DNA of 64,000 nt from Kitasatospora xanthocidica (GCF_014656195.1 NZ_BNBY01000026.1:1-64000), one strand, 5' to 3'; counted from the stretch's first letter, positions 1-9,092 are shown. The notes: generated by a model not told the origin, from the letters alone. Made by a program: numbers and translations.

Positions 1-55
1 AGTGCTCACCTGCTGGCGGCTACGGCACCGAGTCTCTACGACTCAGCAAGTCCCA

Positions 56-1003
56 TTAGGCGGAGGCGCTGCGGTAGCGTCCCGGGGCGAGGCCGTGGTG
101 GCGCTTGAAGGCGTGTGAGAAGGCGAACTCCGAGGTGTAGCCGACCCGGGCGGCGAGCACGCCGAGCGGCAGGTCGGAGTCGCGCAGCAGGCGGGTGGCC
201 AGCGCCATCCGCCACCAGGTGACGTACCCGAGGGGCGGCCGACCGACCGCGGCGGTGAAGCGGCGGGCGAAGGCCGCGCGGGAGAGGCCGGCCTCGGCCG
301 CCAGCGTCCCGACCGTCCAGCTCCGGCCCGGTTCGGCGTGGACGGCCTGCAGGGCGCGTCCCAGCGCGGGATCGGCCAGGGCCGCCGCCCAGCCGTGCTC
401 CGGCCCGTCCGCCGACCGCTCGGACCAGGCCCGCAGGATGAACATCAGCAGCGTGTCGAGCAGTGCAGGGACGACGGCGGCCGCGCCCGGGCGCGGGGAC
501 TCCAGCTCGCCGGCGAGGAGTCCGACGGCCGCGCGGAGCTCCGGGTGCCGGCCGGGCCGGGCGGCCAGGTGCAGGACGTCCGGGACGTCCCGGAGCAGCG
601 GGTGGGCGTGTACCGGGTCGAGCTGGTACGCACCGCAGAGGGTGACGGTGTCCGGCTCCGCCCGCGCTCCCGTCTCCGCTCCCGTGTACGGACCCGTGTA
701 CGGACCCGCCAGCGGCTCGCAGCGCGGCTCGGCGAGCGGTGTGCCGGGGTGGTCGGCGAGGGCGTGCCCGTGGCCGCGCGGCAGGAACAGCACGTCCCCC
801 GCGGCCAGTCGGAGCGGCTCGCCGCTGTCCGGGACCAGCCAGCAGGAGCCGCGCAGGATCACCTGGAAGCCCGCCCCCGGCGCCCCCGGGAAGCGCTGGC
901 CCCACGGCGCCCGCCAGGCCACCCGGGCCGAGCGCGGTTCCCCCGTCCGCAGCGTCGCGACCACGTCGCTCAATACGTCCACGCTCAATACGTCCACCCG
1001 CAC
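56..1003 (-). CDS. AraC-family transcriptional regulator with cupin sensor
   Basis: This 315-aa protein has the two-part layout of AraC/XylS regulators. Residues about 10-180 form a cupin-like ligand domain of the AraC_binding/Cupin_6 type. Residues about 215-310 hold two helix-turn-helix motifs: the first includes SWTVGTLAAEAGLSRAAF and the second GVLAARVGYTSEFAFSHAF. It should bind DNA as a dimer and control neighbouring genes. It is divergent from the NmrA-like reductase at 1080, its probable target, with only 76 bp between the starts. The GTG start at 1003 is the first in frame. A 15-bp tandem duplication right after the start repeats the residues VDVLS, so the true start may lie a few codons in. 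The ligand is unknown. Confidence 0.88.
   Translation of the reverse strand: MRVDVLSVDVLSDVVATLRTGEPRSARVAWRAPWGQRFPGAPGAGFQVILRGSCWLVPDSGEPLRLAAGDVLFLPRGHGHALADHPGTPLAEPRCEPLAGPYTGPYTGAETGARAEPDTVTLCGAYQLDPVHAHPLLRDVPDVLHLAARPGRHPELRAAVGLLAGELESPRPGAAAVVPALLDTLLMFILRAWSERSADGPEHGWAAALADPALGRALQAVHAEPGRSWTVGTLAAEAGLSRAAFARRFTAAVGRPPLGYVTWWRMALATRLLRDSDLPLGVLAARVGYTSEFAFSHAFKRHHGLAPGRYRSASA
968..997. repeat. 15-bp tandem duplication at regulator 5' end
   Basis: GCTCAATACGTCCAC occurs twice head to tail. It adds five codons in frame (VDVLS twice) to the N-terminus of the AraC-type gene and lies close to the shared divergent promoter region. It looks like a replication-slippage duplication. It might instead be part of a regulatory site if translation starts further in. 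Confidence 0.8.
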
Positions 1004-1079
1004 GAAGGTAGACGATCACGCAGGAACGGAAGACCCGTACGCATGGGCCGCCCGGGCCTGCGAACCTACGGTCGTAGGC

Positions 1080-1952
1080 ATGACGGACACACGAACTGAC
1101 GCATCGCCCGAGGTCCTCGTGACCGGCGCCTCGGGGACGGTCGGCCGCCACCTGGTGCCCCGGCTCACGGCCGCCGCGGTGCGGGTACGGGCCCTGACCA
1201 GGGACCCGGAGCGGGCAAAGGAGCAGGCGGGGGAGCTCGTCCGGGGGGACCTGCGCGACCCGGAGTCGGTGGCGGCGGCCGCGCGGGGCGCGACGGCGGC
1301 GTTCCTCGTCTGGCCGTTCCCGACCGTCGACGGCGCGGAGGAGACGGTGGCGGCACTGGCCGGACAGGTCGGCCGGGTGGTGTACCTGTCCTCGGCGGCC
1401 GTCCGGGACGTCCCAGGGGCCGGGCCGCAGTCGCCGGGGCGGCCGGACGGCGAGATCGAGGCGATGCTCGTCCGCAGCCGTGTGCGGCACACCGTGCTGC
1501 GGCCGTACGGCTTCGCCGCCAACGCGCTGCGCTGGGCCGCGGAGATCCGCGCCGAGGGAGTGGTGCGGGACTACGGCGGGGCGGCCGGGCTCAATCCCGT
1601 CGACGAGCGGGACATCGCCGAGGTCGCCGCCCGGGTCCTCACCGGGGACGGCCACGACGGCGCCCGCTACGTCCTCACCGGGCCGGAGGCGCTCACCCGG
1701 GCCGAACAGGTCCGGATCATCGGCGAGGCGGCGGGACGGCCGACCCGCTGGGAGGAGATCCCGCGCGGGGCCGCCCGGGAACGGATGCTGGCCGACGGGT
1801 GGCCGGCCTCGATCGCCGACGGGGCGCTCGACTTCCTGCACGCCCGGATCGGCGATCCGGAGCCGGTCACCGACACCGTCCGCCGGGTCACCGGGCGCCG
1901 GCCCCGTGGCTTCCGGGACTGGGCGGCCGAGCACGCGGCGCGGTTCCGCTGA
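1080..1952 (+). CDS. NmrA-like NAD(P)-binding reductase
   Basis: This 290-aa member of the atypical short-chain dehydrogenase (NmrA/SDR_a) family has a Rossmann start with the GxxGxxG motif G16-A-S-G-T-V-G22. There is no classic YxxxK pair. Such proteins act as NAD(P)H-dependent reductases or as redox sensors. The C-terminal half (DERDIAEVAARVL, later ALTRAEQVRIIGEAAG) matches the substrate-binding half of this family. The start is set by the ATG at 1080, just after the divergent AraC-type regulator's promoter region. The gene is probably controlled by that regulator. The substrate cannot be told from sequence. Confidence 0.85.
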   Translation: MTDTRTDASPEVLVTGASGTVGRHLVPRLTAAAVRVRALTRDPERAKEQAGELVRGDLRDPESVAAAARGATAAFLVWPFPTVDGAEETVAALAGQVGRVVYLSSAAVRDVPGAGPQSPGRPDGEIEAMLVRSRVRHTVLRPYGFAANALRWAAEIRAEGVVRDYGGAAGLNPVDERDIAEVAARVLTGDGHDGARYVLTGPEALTRAEQVRIIGEAAGRPTRWEEIPRGAARERMLADGWPASIADGALDFLHARIGDPEPVTDTVRRVTGRRPRGFRDWAAEHAARFR

Positions 1953-2060
1953 GAGGCGGGCACGTCGCGGGTACGTCCGGGTGCCGCACACTGGTCGCCA
2001 CGGTTCCGTACGGACTCCCGGAGGAGGGGGCCAAGGGGCCGAGTCGGCGAGGGGCCGGGA

Positions 2061-2828
2061 GTGGCTGGGGGCGGCGTGGAGATCGGCAGCGTGGTCGGCG
2101 GGCGGTACCGGATCGAGGCCGGCGGGGCGGGGGAGGTCCGGTACGCGCGGGACACCGCGTCGGGACGGCCGGTGGCGGTGAAGACGCCCGCCCGGGCGCC
2201 GGGACCGGCCGTCCGGCTGCGCCACCCGGGGATCGTCACGGTGCTCGACGCGGGCGAGCACGAGGGCCGGCCCTTCCTCGTCATGGAGCGGCTCGACGGG
2301 TACACGCTGGACGACCACCTGCTGGACGGCGGCTACCGGGCGGCCCAGGTCGCCGAGTTCGGGGCCCAGGTCGCGGAGGCCCTGGCGGTCGCGCACCGGG
2401 CCGGGATGACGCACGGCGGGATCGACCCCGCCCGCCTGCTGCTCACCCCGGCCGGAGTCGTGAAGATCCTCGGCTTCGGCACCCTCGCCCCGGCCCGGAC
2501 GCCCGACCTGTCCGCGCTCGGCGCCACACTGCACCAGCTGCTCGCACACCCGGCGCCGCCCGGCCCACCGGACGGGCTCGGCGCGCTGCTCTCGGAACTG
2601 CGGGACGCACCGCCCGAGTCGGACCCGCGGCTGACCGAGGAGTTCGCCGCCCGCTTGCGCCGGCTGGCGCAGGAACCGGCCGAGCCGGAGCCGACCGAGG
2701 CGGCTGAGGCGGCCGAGCAGGCTGAGCGGCCCTGGCAGCAGCGGCTGCTGCTGGAGTGGGTGCCGGCCGTGGTGATCTGTGCCGGGCTGCTCGCGGTGAC
2801 GGCGTACGCGATCGCGGTGACCGTCTGA
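2061..2828 (+). CDS. Membrane-anchored Ser/Thr pseudokinase
   Basis: This 255-aa protein is a compact Hanks-type kinase fold with a C-terminal membrane helix (about 233-253, after a Glu-rich linker). The beta-3 lysine survives (VAVK, Lys41), and a short Gly-rich loop is present (GGAGEV). The catalytic parts do not survive. The HRD loop reads THGGIDPARLL, so both the catalytic Asp and the following Asn are replaced. DFG reads GFG, and the alpha-C helix with its Glu is largely missing. It is therefore probably not an active kinase but a pseudokinase scaffold or ligand binder at the inner face of the membrane. The start is GTG; a later GTG (codon 6) is possible. No extracellular sensor domain follows the helix. 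Confidence 0.75.
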   Translation: MAGGGVEIGSVVGGRYRIEAGGAGEVRYARDTASGRPVAVKTPARAPGPAVRLRHPGIVTVLDAGEHEGRPFLVMERLDGYTLDDHLLDGGYRAAQVAEFGAQVAEALAVAHRAGMTHGGIDPARLLLTPAGVVKILGFGTLAPARTPDLSALGATLHQLLAHPAPPGPPDGLGALLSELRDAPPESDPRLTEEFAARLRRLAQEPAEPEPTEAAEAAEQAERPWQQRLLLEWVPAVVICAGLLAVTAYAIAVTV

Positions 2829-2892
2829 CGGACCGCCCGCCCCGCCGCCGCGCCCCCGCCGGGCGTCGGTGGGGTCGCCTACCCTCTCCGGC

Positions 2893-3906
2893 ATGAGCAC
2901 GGAACAGCAGGCGGACGCGGTGAACGAGCAGGACGAACTGGACGAGCTGACCGGCCTGCTGCGCCACCCGCAACCCCCGGTGCGCGGTGCCGCGCTCCAC
3001 GCCCTGGCCGGACTGGGGCCGGCCGCCGCGCCCGCCGTACGGGCCGTCCTGCCGCTGCTCGGCGACCGGGGAGCGTCCACCTCGGCCGAGCGGGCCGTGC
3101 GGGCGATGGGGGAGGAGGCCGTCCCGGAGCTGCTGGCCGTCCGGGCGGCGGGCCCGGGCCGGCTGCGCCGCCACGCCCTGCACGCCCTCGCCGTGCTCGG
3201 CGCCTGCGACCGGCTGGCGGAGGGTGACCGGTCGGCGCTGGAACGCCTGGTGCGGATCAAGCTGATCACCGACCGGCGCCCGGAGCCGGACTGGGACTTC
3301 CACTGGATCGCGCTGCCGGGCGACACGTACGAGGGCGCCTTCGAGGTGCTGGGGCTGCACGACTGGATCCCCGCCACCCTGGCGATGGGCCAGTCCGGCC
3401 GGATCCACGACGAGGCGGTCGTGCCGGGCCCGGGCGGTACCGCGCTGACGGTGCACCGGGTGTTCGTCACGCCCGAGATCGCCGGCTGGCGGCTGCTGTT
3501 CGGCACGGTCCTCGTGAGCTGCCCGGACACGGGAGCGCTGGAGCAACTCGCCGAACGCTGCGGCCGGGCGCTCTACTTCGGCCGGGACGGCTACGAGGAC
3601 GAGCACACCTGGGCGATCGCCGAGCGCGGCCGCGGCATCGTCCGCTCCTACTCGACGTACCGCGAACCCGCCTGGACGGGCGAGCCGCTCCCCTGGGAGG
3701 AGCCGCAGACGGCCGACCCGCGGTGGGAGCCCGGCCTGTACGAGCCCAACGCGTCGCTGGAATCGGATGCCCAGGCGGTGGCGGCCACGCTCGCCGTCGA
3801 CCCCGACGACATCGACGCCGACACCCCGATGACCGGTCACGGCTGGTTCGCGCTGACGGAGCCCGGCGTCGGGCACGGGGTCTTCCCCGGGGCGCTCTCC
3901 CTCTGA
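2893..3906 (+). CDS. HEAT-repeat protein of unknown function
   Basis: This 337-aa protein has about 110 N-terminal residues that look like two or three HEAT/PBS-lyase-type helical repeats (PVRGAALHALAGLGPAAAPAV, then LRRHALHALAVLG). They are followed by a 200-residue alpha/beta region I do not recognise. HEAT repeats usually mediate protein contacts. There is no signal peptide or membrane segment, so it is probably cytoplasmic. The ATG at 2893 is chosen because the sequence before it reads as intergenic. It lies 64 bp after the pseudokinase on the same strand and may be cotranscribed, but no functional link is evident. Confidence 0.7.
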   Translation: MSTEQQADAVNEQDELDELTGLLRHPQPPVRGAALHALAGLGPAAAPAVRAVLPLLGDRGASTSAERAVRAMGEEAVPELLAVRAAGPGRLRRHALHALAVLGACDRLAEGDRSALERLVRIKLITDRRPEPDWDFHWIALPGDTYEGAFEVLGLHDWIPATLAMGQSGRIHDEAVVPGPGGTALTVHRVFVTPEIAGWRLLFGTVLVSCPDTGALEQLAERCGRALYFGRDGYEDEHTWAIAERGRGIVRSYSTYREPAWTGEPLPWEEPQTADPRWEPGLYEPNASLESDAQAVAATLAVDPDDIDADTPMTGHGWFALTEPGVGHGVFPGALSL

Positions 3907-4177
3907 CCGGCGGGCGCCGGGTGCCCGCGCCGCGACGGCCTGGGTGCCCGCGCCCGCCACAGCGTCCCACGGCGCCACCACGGCCGGGTGCCCGCGCGCC
4001 GTTGTCCGCGGACAGGGGGAGCCCTGCGTCGAGTCCACCGCATCCGACCGAATGTCACAGTCCCATCCCTGTCATGTCCTGACGATTGTGACGCCCCGTC
4101 TGCCACCGGATCCCGCCCTCCGGCCGTCCTGTGCTGTGTCCGAACAGTCAGCACGCAACCGCCACCGGGGAGCCACC

Positions 4178-4924
4178 ATGTCCGTCCGCCACCGTCGTTC
4201 GCTGCTCGCCTCCGCCGCCCTCGTCGTCGGGGCGGGGCTCGCGCTGACCGCGTGCGGGCCCGACAACGCCGACCCGGCCGGCGGCTCGGCGGCCCCCGCG
4301 CCCGCGACGGCGGCCGCCACGCCCTCGGCGGGTGCCCCGGCCCCCGCCGCCCCCACCGCGAACACCCCGGCCACCGCGGGGACTTCGCACACCGCCGCGC
4401 CCGCCCCGCACACGCCGTCCGGCGCGAGCCCGTCCGGCGGCACCCACCCCGACGGCGGGGGCGCCGGCTCCACCGCCCGCCCGTGCGACATCCAGAACCT
4501 CGCGATCAACGCGGCGGCCCGCACCGGGGCACCCAACCAGTGGGTGATAGAGGTGCACAACACCGGTACGGCCGCCTGCAGCCTGAGCTCCTCCCCGGGG
4601 GTCGACCTGGGCAACTCCACCGCCCGCGACCAGAGCAAGAACATCAAGCCGATCCTCGCCAGCGGCACGCTGCGCGTTCCGGTCGCGGCGGGCCAGAAGG
4701 CCTACGCGGTGATCGACCTCGACCCGAGCGGCGCCACCACCGGCACCGCCCCCGGCATCAACGAAATCAACGTGCTGGTCGACGACGAGGGCACCAACAT
4801 GCCCCTCGCGAACACCCGCAACTTCCCGCTGCCCGGCGGCGCACACGTCCTCAACCCGCAGATGGGGCTTTACCGCCCCACCGTCGCCGAGGCCGTCACC
4901 TCCATGGCCGGCGCCGGCAAGTAG
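4178..4924 (+). CDS. DUF4232-type secreted lipoprotein
   Basis: This 248-aa protein begins with an Arg-rich n-region and a hydrophobic stretch ending in the lipobox LTAC (Cys about 26), so it should be exported and lipid-anchored. An 80-residue Ala/Pro/Thr/Gly-rich spacer follows. The folded C-terminal domain (CDIQNLAIN, later CSLSSSPGVDLG and GINEINVLVDD) resembles the DUF4232 family of actinobacterial surface lipoproteins, with two conserved cysteines likely to form a disulfide. The function of the family is unknown. The ATG at 4178 follows GGGGAGCC, a reasonable ribosome-binding site. Confidence 0.8.
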   Translation: MSVRHRRSLLASAALVVGAGLALTACGPDNADPAGGSAAPAPATAAATPSAGAPAPAAPTANTPATAGTSHTAAPAPHTPSGASPSGGTHPDGGGAGSTARPCDIQNLAINAAARTGAPNQWVIEVHNTGTAACSLSSSPGVDLGNSTARDQSKNIKPILASGTLRVPVAAGQKAYAVIDLDPSGATTGTAPGINEINVLVDDEGTNMPLANTRNFPLPGGAHVLNPQMGLYRPTVAEAVTSMAGAGK

Positions 4925-5112
4925 GCCCCGCCGCACGGCCGTCGCGTTCCGGCCCCGGGGTCCCGGTTCCGGGGTTCCGGCTCCGGGGGTCCCGGCTCCG
5001 GGTCCCGGCCCCCGGGCCGGTCGGACGGGCGGTCAGCCCCCTGTGCTGTACTACGTGCTCGTCCCGTCGTCCCTTCGTGCACGCCGTGCATCACCTCCGG
5101 AGCCACCACCCG

Positions 5113-5649
5113 ATGAGCCCCACCTGCCCGACGTGCGCCGCGGCGGACGAAACCGTCGCCGTACGGAAAGCCCTGCTGGACTCCGACCGCCCCCTCGACC
5201 CGCCGACGCGGGAACTGCTGTCGCTGCCACCCGAGCCCGGGGGCACGACCGGAGCCGCGATCACCCTCTTCGTCCTCGCCGGCCTCCTCGCCCTGCTGGG
5301 CCTGCACACGCTCCTCTCCGGCGACGGCGGCGGCAGCTCCGACCCCGCCTACCGGGTCGGCTACCGCTACGGCGTGTTCCTCGTCGCCGCGATCCTGCTG
5401 GGGATCGGGCTCGCCGTCCAGTCCGGCCACCGGAGCCGCCGCGGCGACACGGCGGACCAGTGGCCCCGGACCTACGAGCAGTGGCAGCAGCTCCAACAGG
5501 TGTGGCGGGAAAGCTGGTTGTGCCGCCGCTGCCGCGTCGCCTTCCTCCCCGCCACCTCGCCCGCGATACCCCTGGCACAGTTCCCCCAGTGGACGGAGGC
5601 CGTCGCCCGCCAAGGCGACCGCCCCGGTGCCCCGACCACCTCGGACTGA
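5113..5649 (+). CDS. Two-TM protein with zinc-ribbon-like ends
   Basis: This 178-aa protein has a CPTC pair at residues 5-8 and a CRRC pair near 140. Two hydrophobic helices lie between them (about 50-68 and 78-98), separated by a Gly/Ser-rich loop. The paired cysteines could build one zinc ribbon from both cytoplasmic ends. I do not recognise a named family, and actinobacteria have many such small membrane proteins. It follows the DUF4232 lipoprotein by 190 bp. That gap is filled with imperfect repeats of the type GGTTCCGG/GGGTCCCGG and shows no clear gene. Confidence 0.6.
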   Translation: MSPTCPTCAAADETVAVRKALLDSDRPLDPPTRELLSLPPEPGGTTGAAITLFVLAGLLALLGLHTLLSGDGGGSSDPAYRVGYRYGVFLVAAILLGIGLAVQSGHRSRRGDTADQWPRTYEQWQQLQQVWRESWLCRRCRVAFLPATSPAIPLAQFPQWTEAVARQGDRPGAPTTSD

Positions 5650-5848
5650 CCACACCACCGGGACCCCGACGGCATGCGTCGGCCTCGGCGACGGGTTTTA
5701 CTGTGACGATCCGTCACCTCGACCGGTAGCACCGGCCCATGGGCGGTGACGGTCCGCGCTCGCGCGTTGACCGTTTGTCTACCAACGCTGCCTAGCGTCC
5801 TTCCTCGTAACGGCCCGACCCCGGGCCGTCGTCGAAGGGAGAACTCCC

Positions 5849-6358
5849 GTGCTGAGCAAGACCCGTGCCCTGCTGACCGGTTCGGTCGCCGTCCTGGCCC
5901 TCTGCCTCACCTCGACCACCTTCACCGCCGAGGCCGCAGGCGACCAGAGCGGCATCGACGCCTGCGCCCGCGAAGCCCAGTTGGCGGGCTTCGCGAAGGA
6001 CAAGTCCGGCGAGGGCCGCAACGACGACGCGATCTACGCCGTGGCGATCGCCATGGCCGAGTCCGGCTGCGACCGCCTGGCCGTCCACACCAACCTGCCC
6101 ACCGACCCCGACCCGGGCACCAAGGACCTCGGCGCCTGGCAGATCAACGAGCGCTGGTACCCCGAGGTCCACTACCACGACGCCGAGGTCGTCACCGCCG
6201 AGAACTGGCAGGACATGGGCTGGTCGGCCCGCAAGGCCTACAGGATCGACAACGACGGCACCGGCCGCGGCTGGGCCTCCTGGGCGGCCTGGAACCTGGG
6301 CACCTACCAGAAGTACCTCGGCCCGGCGCGCGAGGCCGTCTACCGCGTCTGGAGCTGA
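5849..6358 (+). CDS. Secreted lysozyme/transglycosylase-like protein
   Basis: This 169-aa protein has a clear Sec signal peptide (hydrophobic core about 9-22, cleavage near TAEAAG). The mature part contains AVAIAMAESGC and, later, KDLGAWQINERWYP, the pattern of the SLT/goose-lysozyme fold in which a catalytic Glu follows a helix and GxxQIN forms the substrate groove. It would cut peptidoglycan glycan strands outside the membrane. The GTG start at 5849 is fixed by the strong site GAAGGGAG upstream and by the position of the signal peptide. It ends at a strong hairpin shared with the convergent TetR gene. Confidence 0.7.
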   Translation: MLSKTRALLTGSVAVLALCLTSTTFTAEAAGDQSGIDACAREAQLAGFAKDKSGEGRNDDAIYAVAIAMAESGCDRLAVHTNLPTDPDPGTKDLGAWQINERWYPEVHYHDAEVVTAENWQDMGWSARKAYRIDNDGTGRGWASWAAWNLGTYQKYLGPAREAVYRVWS

Positions 6359-6401
6359 CCCCCGCGGCGGGTGACCACCTCGGACACCCGCACCGCCGGC
6401 A

Positions 6402-6449
6402 CCCGCGTCACCTCTCCCCAGCCGGGCAGCCGGGGAGAGGTGACGCGGG
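6402..6449. terminator. Bidirectional hairpin terminator
   Basis: This is an 18-bp perfect stem (CCCGCGTCACCTCTCCCC with its complement) around a 12-nt loop. It sits between the convergent ends of the lysozyme-like gene (6358) and the TetR gene (6462). There is no U-run, as is common for terminators in high-GC actinobacteria. Confidence 0.8.
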
Positions 6450-6461
6450 CCCGGCGGACCG

Positions 6462-7049
6462 TCAGCGCGCGCGTACGCCGTCGATGGCGATCGTGAGCAG
6501 GAGGTCGGCCTCGGCCGGGCCGTCGCTGTCCTGTTCGGTGGCCAGGGCGATGGCTCCGACGAGTCTCAGCAGCCGGGTGGTGGTGATCCCGGGGCGGACG
6601 GCGTCCGCCGCCCGGGCGCGCGCGAGGAGGGCGTCTCCGGCGTCGGTGATCATGTCGTGGCAGGTCTCGCCCAGTGCCGGGTCCGCGTCGCGCATCAGGG
6701 ACGCCCCCAGGCCCCGGTTGGCGACGGCGTGTGCGCCGACGGCGCGCAGCCAGGTGGACAGGGCGTGGCCGGGGTCGGGGTCGGTGAGCAGATCGCGGGC
6801 CCTCGCGCACAGGGCTTCCACCCGGTCCTTGAAGACCGCCTCCAGGAGCGCCTGCCGGGAGGGGAAGTGGCGGTGCAGGGTGGCCGAGCCGACCCCGGCG
6901 CGGCGGGCGACTTCCTCCAGGGAGGCGTCGGCGCCGTGCTCGGCGATGAGGGCCCCGGCGGCGGCCACGATCTTCTCGGCGTTGCGGCGGGCGTCGGCGC
7001 GCATCGGCCGCATCGGCCGGTTCGGCGGGGTGGCGGCGTCCTTGGGCAC
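6462..7049 (-). CDS. TetR-family repressor
   Basis: This 195-aa protein carries the TetR N-terminal HTH (AEKIVAAAGALIAEHGADAS, then VARRAGVGSATLHRHFPSR). The C-terminal ligand domain resembles the SbtR-type (TetR_C_11) group. The GTG start at 7049 is preferred because AGGA lies 8 bases upstream; ATGs at 7013 and 7004 are alternatives. It is divergent from the NmrA-like reductase at 7169. This TetR/NmrA arrangement is common in streptomycetes, and the repressor probably controls the reductase and the oxidoreductase overlapping it. Confidence 0.85.
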   Translation of the reverse strand: MPKDAATPPNRPMRPMRADARRNAEKIVAAAGALIAEHGADASLEEVARRAGVGSATLHRHFPSRQALLEAVFKDRVEALCARARDLLTDPDPGHALSTWLRAVGAHAVANRGLGASLMRDADPALGETCHDMITDAGDALLARARAADAVRPGITTTRLLRLVGAIALATEQDSDGPAEADLLLTIAIDGVRAR

Positions 7050-7168
7050 GGGCGTTCCTGACGGCTTGAAAAACGGGGTGGTCCTCCATATCGTAGCGAA
7101 CGAGAAACGGAGGGACACCCCACTTATGGGGCGGCTCCCCTTCCGCACGGAAGCGATGGAGAAGAGAC

Positions 7169-8131
7169 GTGGAACCGCCGCAGAAGACCGTCGTGGTGAC
7201 GGGAGCGACCGGCCCGCAGGGCACGGCCGTGACGCGTCACCTGCTCCGCGACGGCTGGCAGGTGCGCGCACTGACGCGCGACCCGAACGGGCCCGGTGCC
7301 GTGGCGCTGGCACGGGCCGGAGCGCGGGTGGTGCGGGCGCGGATGGAGGACGTCGACTCCCTGACCGCCGCGGCCGAGGGCGCCTGGGGCCTGTTCAGCG
7401 TCCAGCCCACCGTCGGCTCGCCCGGCACCGCACCGGACTTCACCGCCGAGGACGAGGTGCGCTGGGGCATGAACGTCGCCGAGGCCGCGCACGCCGCCGG
7501 CGTCGGGCACCTCGTCTTCACCTCGGTCGCCGGAGCGGACCGCCACCCCGAGGAGAAGGTCCCGGCGAACCTGGTCAGCAAGTGGCGGATCGAGCGGCAC
7601 ATCGCCGCGCTCGGCCTGCCCGCGACGATCCTGAGGCCGGTCTCCTTCATGGAGAACTTCACCGGCGGATACGCGCTGCGGGACGGGACGTTGTCCACCG
7701 GGCTCGCACCGGACGTCCCCCAGCAGGTCATGGCCGTCGACGACGTCGGCGCCGTCACCGCGCTGGCGTTCTCCCGGCCGCAGGAGTGGATCGGCCGGGC
7801 GGTCGCCCTGGCCGGGGACGAACTCACGCCGGTCCGGATCGCCGCGGCCATCGGGGAGGCGCTCGGCATACCGCTGCCCTACGTCCGGATCCCGATCGAC
7901 GCGATCCGGGCCCTGAGCGAGGACTTCGCCTACGCCAACGAGTGGCTCAACACGCTCGGCTACCGCGCCGACCTCCCCGCCACCCGGAGGATCCACCCCG
8001 CGGTGATGGACTTCGGCACCTGGCTGGAGCGCACCGGCGCGTCCCGGATCGCGGCGTTCCTGGACTCCGCCAGAGACTCTGCCCCGGGCTCCGCCCCGGA
8101 CTCCGCGCGCGCCGCGGGGCAGGAAGCGTGA
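7169..8131 (+). CDS. NmrA-like NAD(P)-binding reductase
   Basis: This 320-aa NmrA/HSCARG-type protein has an N-terminal dinucleotide motif (VVTGATGPQGTAV) and the family's PTxxxENF-type segment (LRPVSFMENFTGG). Such proteins bind NAD(P)H and act as reductases or redox sensors. The GTG start at 7169 follows GATGGAGAAG. The last 4 bases overlap the start of the next gene (GTGA), so both are translated as a unit. The C-terminus ends in a low-complexity Ala/Ser/Pro tail. The divergent TetR gene is the likely regulator. Confidence 0.85.
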   Translation: MEPPQKTVVVTGATGPQGTAVTRHLLRDGWQVRALTRDPNGPGAVALARAGARVVRARMEDVDSLTAAAEGAWGLFSVQPTVGSPGTAPDFTAEDEVRWGMNVAEAAHAAGVGHLVFTSVAGADRHPEEKVPANLVSKWRIERHIAALGLPATILRPVSFMENFTGGYALRDGTLSTGLAPDVPQQVMAVDDVGAVTALAFSRPQEWIGRAVALAGDELTPVRIAAAIGEALGIPLPYVRIPIDAIRALSEDFAYANEWLNTLGYRADLPATRRIHPAVMDFGTWLERTGASRIAAFLDSARDSAPGSAPDSARAAGQEA

Positions 8132-9009
8132 GCGCCCGCCCCCACGGCCTCGGGCGGATCGGGATCTGGGCGGGGGACCTCGACCACCTCCCCGCCGCCG
8201 GGGTCCGCGACGCCGCCGCCGCGGTCGAGGACCTCGGCTACGGCACCCTGTGGTTCGCCGAGACCACCGGACGGGAGGCCGTGGCGCAGGCCGCGATCCT
8301 CCTGACGGCGACGCGGCACCTCACCGTGGCCGCCGGCATGACCGACATCTACGCCCGCGACCCCGTCACGGCCGCCGCCGCGCAGCGCACCCTGGACGAG
8401 GCGTTCCCCGGACGGTTCCTGCTCGGCCTGTGGGACAGCCACCCGAGCCTCGCCGAGGACGTCCGCGGCCACCGCTTCGGGCCGCCCGTGGCCACCATGC
8501 GCTCCTACCTCGACGCACTGGACACCGCCCCGTTCGGGCCACCCGGCACGGCCTCCTCGCCCAGCCGCGTACTCGCCGCGCTGACACCCGACATGCTCGC
8601 CCTCGCCGCCGAACGCGCGCGGGGCGCAACGATGTTGGGTATGCCGGTCGAGTACACCCGCACCGCCAGGACCGTCCTCGGGAACGAGGCCCTGCTGGCC
8701 GTCACCCAGCTGTGCGTGCTCGGCCACGACCGCGCGGACAGCGCCGACCTGGCCCGCACCGCGGCCGCGGCCGCCCTGCCGAACCGTCGCGAACTGCTGC
8801 GAGGGATCGGGCACGAGGACCCGGACGCGCTCGACGGCCGGCTGGTCGACGCACTGGTGGCCCACGGCCGCGCCGAGGACATCGCCCACCGCGTCCTGGA
8901 GCACCTCGACGCCGGAGCCGACCACGTCAGCCTCCACCTCGTCACCACCACGCCCGACTCCCCGCCCGTACGGCAGTGGGAGCGGCTCGCCCGGCGCCTC
9001 CCCGTCTGA
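8128..9009 (+). CDS. LLM-class (F420/FMN-dependent) oxidoreductase
   Basis: This 293-aa protein of the bacterial luciferase-like TIM-barrel family contains GIWAGDLDHLPAAGVRDAAA, YGTLWFAETTGREA and GRFLLGLWDSHPS. These are the usual strand/helix signatures of the F420-dependent TIGR03620-like group. It would transfer hydride between a flavin or F420 and an unknown small substrate. The GTG start at 8128 overlaps the stop of the reductase by 4 bases, with AGGAAG just upstream. The pair suggests a short redox pathway under the TetR repressor. Confidence 0.85.
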   Translation: MSARPHGLGRIGIWAGDLDHLPAAGVRDAAAAVEDLGYGTLWFAETTGREAVAQAAILLTATRHLTVAAGMTDIYARDPVTAAAAQRTLDEAFPGRFLLGLWDSHPSLAEDVRGHRFGPPVATMRSYLDALDTAPFGPPGTASSPSRVLAALTPDMLALAAERARGATMLGMPVEYTRTARTVLGNEALLAVTQLCVLGHDRADSADLARTAAAAALPNRRELLRGIGHEDPDALDGRLVDALVAHGRAEDIAHRVLEHLDAGADHVSLHLVTTTPDSPPVRQWERLARRLPV

Positions 9010-9045
9010 CCGGGCCCCCGGGAACGACATGCGCTGGGAGACACG

Positions 9046-9084
9046 GGCGACGGCTCCCCCGGCCGTACCGGGGGAGCCGTCGCC
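9046..9084. terminator. Bidirectional hairpin terminator
   Basis: This is a 17-bp perfect stem (GGCGACGGCTCCCCCGG and its complement) with a 5-nt loop. It lies between the convergent oxidoreductase (ends 9009) and the small secreted protein gene (ends 9093). Confidence 0.8.
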
Positions 9085-9092
9085 ACTTCCCG

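Noticed and set aside
36..3530. Long open frame on the minus strand across several genes
   Set aside because: It is an antisense shadow caused by GC-biased third positions. It has no family resemblance and overlaps well-supported genes on both strands.
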